Below, piece by piece: positions 43,848 through 45,601 of a stretch of 45,601 bases of DNA (positions within the stretch are counted from its first letter, which is position 1; each line of letters begins with the position of its first letter). Location of the stretch: the NCBI GenBank assembly GCA_029782135.1, contig JAKOVI010000161.1:1-45601 (forward strand), given 5' to 3'. Both the position numbers and the translations under genes were made by a program. Below the pieces are notes generated by a model. That model saw only the letters and a list, made by a program, of their open reading frames with translations, made no database searches and was not told where the DNA came from. This DNA is from Bacillota bacterium (GTDB lineage Bacteria; Bacillota; UBA4882; UBA10575).

Positions 43848-44086
43848 CTTACAGCCTTTTTTATCCGGGGAAAAAGCGTAATCCCCTGTGAAGAAAAGAC
43901 AACGACAAACCAAATTTTAACTCAATGATTAACGGGAGGATTTTCCGGTTGATCATAGAAATCTTAAAAAAGTGATAAGCTATACATATAAATTAGTATT
44001 TCTTGACAGAGAAAACATTAATATCCAGGAAAAAGAAGCATTTGCCATTGACTGTCCAGTAGTTTAATGCTGAGGAGGAGAAGAAA

Positions 44087-44704
44087 ATGTGGCAAGTTTT
44101 TTTAAGCGGCGGTCCGGTGATGTATCCTCTGTTATTATGTTCGGTACTTGTGTTGACCATTACGATTGAGCGGCTTTGGTATTTTCTCAGCCAGCGTGGT
44201 GATCTTGATGAAATTAGAAGAATCGTTTTTCGTTTAATGGATAAGGATGCTCCTCTGGAAGCAATTCAATATTTGCAAAAGATAAATCAACCGGTAGCCC
44301 GGATGTATCAGGCTGCTTTGTTATATTACGGGAAAGAGCGGGCCCAGATTGAGGCCAGCCTGCGTGACGCTGGTGAACTGGAGATTAAGAAGATGGAGCG
44401 GGGTTTGGGACTGCTTGATGTGATTATCACTGCTGCTCCTCTGCTCGGCTTGTTGGGAACCGTGACGGGAATTATTGACAGCTTTAACATTCTTGCCGTG
44501 GCGCAAGGTTTGCCCTCAGCGACCGAACTCAGCCGGGGAATTGCCGAAGCCCTGATCACGACGGCGTTTGGTTTAATGATCGCCATTCCTTCCCTCTTCC
44601 TGATGCACTGGCTCAACCGGATGATTGATAAGAACCTGACCAACATGAACCAAATGAGCAAAGAGTTTCTGGAGAACTACGGAAACAGGGGTGAACAATC
44701 GTGA
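44087..44704 (+). CDS. exbB: ExbB/TolQ/MotA-family proton channel protein
   Basis: 205 residues with three hydrophobic helices (about 8-28, 110-135 and 155-178). The pore motif PLLGLLGTVTGIIDSFN in the second helix is diagnostic. With ExbD it forms the inner-membrane proton channel that drives TonB. GGAGG (44074-44078) is 8 nt before the ATG. The stop overlaps exbD by one base. TolQ is an alternative name, but the tonB gene that follows supports ExbB. Confidence 0.93.
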   Translation: MWQVFLSGGPVMYPLLLCSVLVLTITIERLWYFLSQRGDLDEIRRIVFRLMDKDAPLEAIQYLQKINQPVARMYQAALLYYGKERAQIEASLRDAGELEIKKMERGLGLLDVIITAAPLLGLLGTVTGIIDSFNILAVAQGLPSATELSRGIAEALITTAFGLMIAIPSLFLMHWLNRMIDKNLTNMNQMSKEFLENYGNRGEQS

Positions 44705-45108
44705 TGTTCAGCCGGAAAGCAAAAATACCCCGTTTGGATATTGTCCCCCTGATCGATCTGACCTTCTTTATCATGGTTTTCTTTATGTACTCGATGACAT
44801 TCAAAACGGCGGTTTCCGGGGTTCCGCTGAATCTGCCATCGTCCAGCCAGGCCGTCAGTCTGGAACGAAACCGGATTGTTGTAACGATCGACCAGAAGGA
44901 GACGGTCTATTACGGCGCCGAGCCAGTTACCCTTGAGCAACTGACCAGGACCCTGGCGCCGTTAGCGAGCAAAGACCCCAACTTGTTAGTGATCATTAAT
45001 GCCGACACAAAAGTCAGTTATGGGAAAGTAATCTCCGTGATGGATGCGATCACCGAAGCCGGGGTCTCCCAACCGGCCTTCGGGGTGGAAAGGAAGAATA
45101 AGCGCTAA
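44704..45108 (+). CDS. exbD: ExbD/TolR-family protein
   Basis: 134 residues. One membrane helix (about 13-32) carries the essential Asp in PRLDIVPLIDLTFFIMVFF; the rest is the periplasmic TolR/ExbD domain (VVTIDQKETVYYG to VMDAITEAGVSQPAF). It carries protons together with ExbB. ATG 44704 overlaps the exbB stop (TGATG); GTG 44701 would add one residue. Confidence 0.93.
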   Translation: MFSRKAKIPRLDIVPLIDLTFFIMVFFMYSMTFKTAVSGVPLNLPSSSQAVSLERNRIVVTIDQKETVYYGAEPVTLEQLTRTLAPLASKDPNLLVIINADTKVSYGKVISVMDAITEAGVSQPAFGVERKNKR

Positions 45109-45140
45109 ACAGGAGGGCGTCCCGCGAGGAGGTTTCGACG

Positions 45141-45601
45141 ATGAACAAGCCCCGCTCCGGAGATTTAAATAGATTGGCCGGCTCTTTCCTGCTGGCCGTG
45201 GTATTGCATGCCCTCCTTTTTCTGTTGCAGATTAACGGAATCTGGGGAGCGCGCGGGGGCAGCCTTGAATACACATTAATTCATCCGCGGGTGATCGAGC
45301 TCGAACCGGCGCAAACCGTGGCGCCAAAAGCAGAAGCGAAGGTTACCCCGGCGGAAAATCCGCCGGCACCGCCGAAACCACCGGCGCCGGAGAAACCACC
45401 CGCCCGGCCAACGGAAGAAGCCGTCGCACAACTCAGAGAGGTTCACCAGGAACAACCGGCGGCGCGGGAAACAAAAGCCGAACAAGAAGAGCCGGTGACG
45501 ACCAGGCCGGAAGAGCCGGACCCGGCTGCGGACGCGACGGAGAGCGGTGAAGTCCAGGCTGTCCAAGCACCGGCGGAACCGGCTTTACCACCTTTGGGGA
45601 C
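45141..45601 (+). CDS. tonB: TonB energy transducer, 3' end cut by the window
   Basis: The visible 153 residues begin MNKPRSGDLNRLAGSF, followed by the membrane helix LLAVVLHALLFLLQI (residues 18-32) with the conserved His of TonB (H23) and then a long Pro/Glu/Ala-rich linker (PPAPPKPPAPEKPPARP) that spans the periplasm. The C-terminal receptor-binding domain is beyond the window. GAGGAGG (45126-45132) is 8 nt before the ATG. It follows exbB-exbD as one operon. TonB contacts outer-membrane receptors, so it implies an outer membrane. Confidence 0.9.
   Translation, partial: MNKPRSGDLNRLAGSFLLAVVLHALLFLLQINGIWGARGGSLEYTLIHPRVIELEPAQTVAPKAEAKVTPAENPPAPPKPPAPEKPPARPTEEAVAQLREVHQEQPAARETKAEQEEPVTTRPEEPDPAADATESGEVQAVQAPAEPALPPLG

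Noticed and set aside
43925-43975. 16-codon leader peptide before exbB
   Set aside because: The frame has no properly spaced SD for its ATG, ends without a terminator or attenuator pairing, and is likely chance.
44003-44024. TTGACA as the exbB promoter
   Set aside because: The nearest TAATAT is only 10 bp away and no -10 occurs at 16-18 bp, so the hexamer alone is not enough.
1-45601. CRISPR arrays, tRNA/rRNA genes, insertion sequences or prophage
   Set aside because: No regularly spaced repeats, no tRNA cloverleaf or rRNA sequence, no transposase or integrase and no target-site duplications were seen; the lone NlpC/P60 protein has no phage neighbours.

Overview
The window is a chromosomal segment from a member of the Bacillota (Firmicutes). 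The evidence is a PolC-type replicative polymerase, an L20-type leader before infC-rpmI-rplT, and the gene order rpsB-tsf-pyrH-frr-uppS-cdsA-dxr-rseP-ispG-proS-polC. TTG starts with strong Shine-Dalgarno (SD) sites are common, and base composition looks moderately GC-rich throughout. At the right edge lies an exbB-exbD-tonB cluster, whose only established role is energising outer-membrane transport. The substrate-binding protein near the left end has a signal-like N-terminus but no lipobox cysteine. Together these suggest a diderm (outer-membrane-bearing) Bacillota lineage. A placement near Limnochordia/Hydrogenispora-type organisms would be a guess. No phage, insertion sequence, CRISPR array, tRNA or rRNA was found.

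Left part (1-6963): the 3' end of a probable glutamine-synthetase-like gene; a long-chain polyol dehydrogenase/fructuronate reductase homologue with its own promoter; a convergent NlpC/P60 peptidase; a small hypothetical; a conserved protein usually labelled quinate 5-dehydrogenase; and a three-gene BtuFCD/FecBCD-type ABC importer.

Core part (6964-24043): a strong extended -10 promoter drives rpsB-tsf, followed by pyrH, frr, uppS, cdsA, an AI-2E-family permease, dxr, rseP, a four-unit zinc-ribbon protein, ispG and proS. A small glycosyltransferase and polC come next. This block couples translation, isoprenoid precursor synthesis (dxr, ispG), undecaprenyl carrier and phospholipid synthesis (uppS, cdsA), membrane proteolysis and DNA replication. 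Terminators after tsf and rseP divide it into sub-operons.

Middle part (24044-30481): lspA-lgt-rluD (lipoprotein maturation and 23S pseudouridylation) from a TTGACA promoter; infC-rpmI-rplT behind a leader with visible terminator/antiterminator pairings; a SpoU/TrmH rRNA methyltransferase and a malic enzyme; and a membrane protein with a TrkA-C domain whose SD is buried in a hairpin.

Right part (30482-45601): a looser, mixed-strand region. It holds an AraC regulator, a gene-poor interval with a large hairpin and two tandem micro-ORFs, a YyaL-type thioredoxin-domain protein, an acyltransferase, a spermidine-synthase-like methyltransferase-fold protein, a small membrane protein, murD with a probable CTG start, an unusual HisG-like protein, aspartate kinase, a DUF445 membrane protein, an aspartate-type aminotransferase and the TonB system cut by the window end. 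The most unusual items are the HisG-like protein, the tetra zinc-ribbon protein, the 31.5-32.1 kb hairpin/micro-ORF interval, and the TonB machinery in a PolC-bearing genome.
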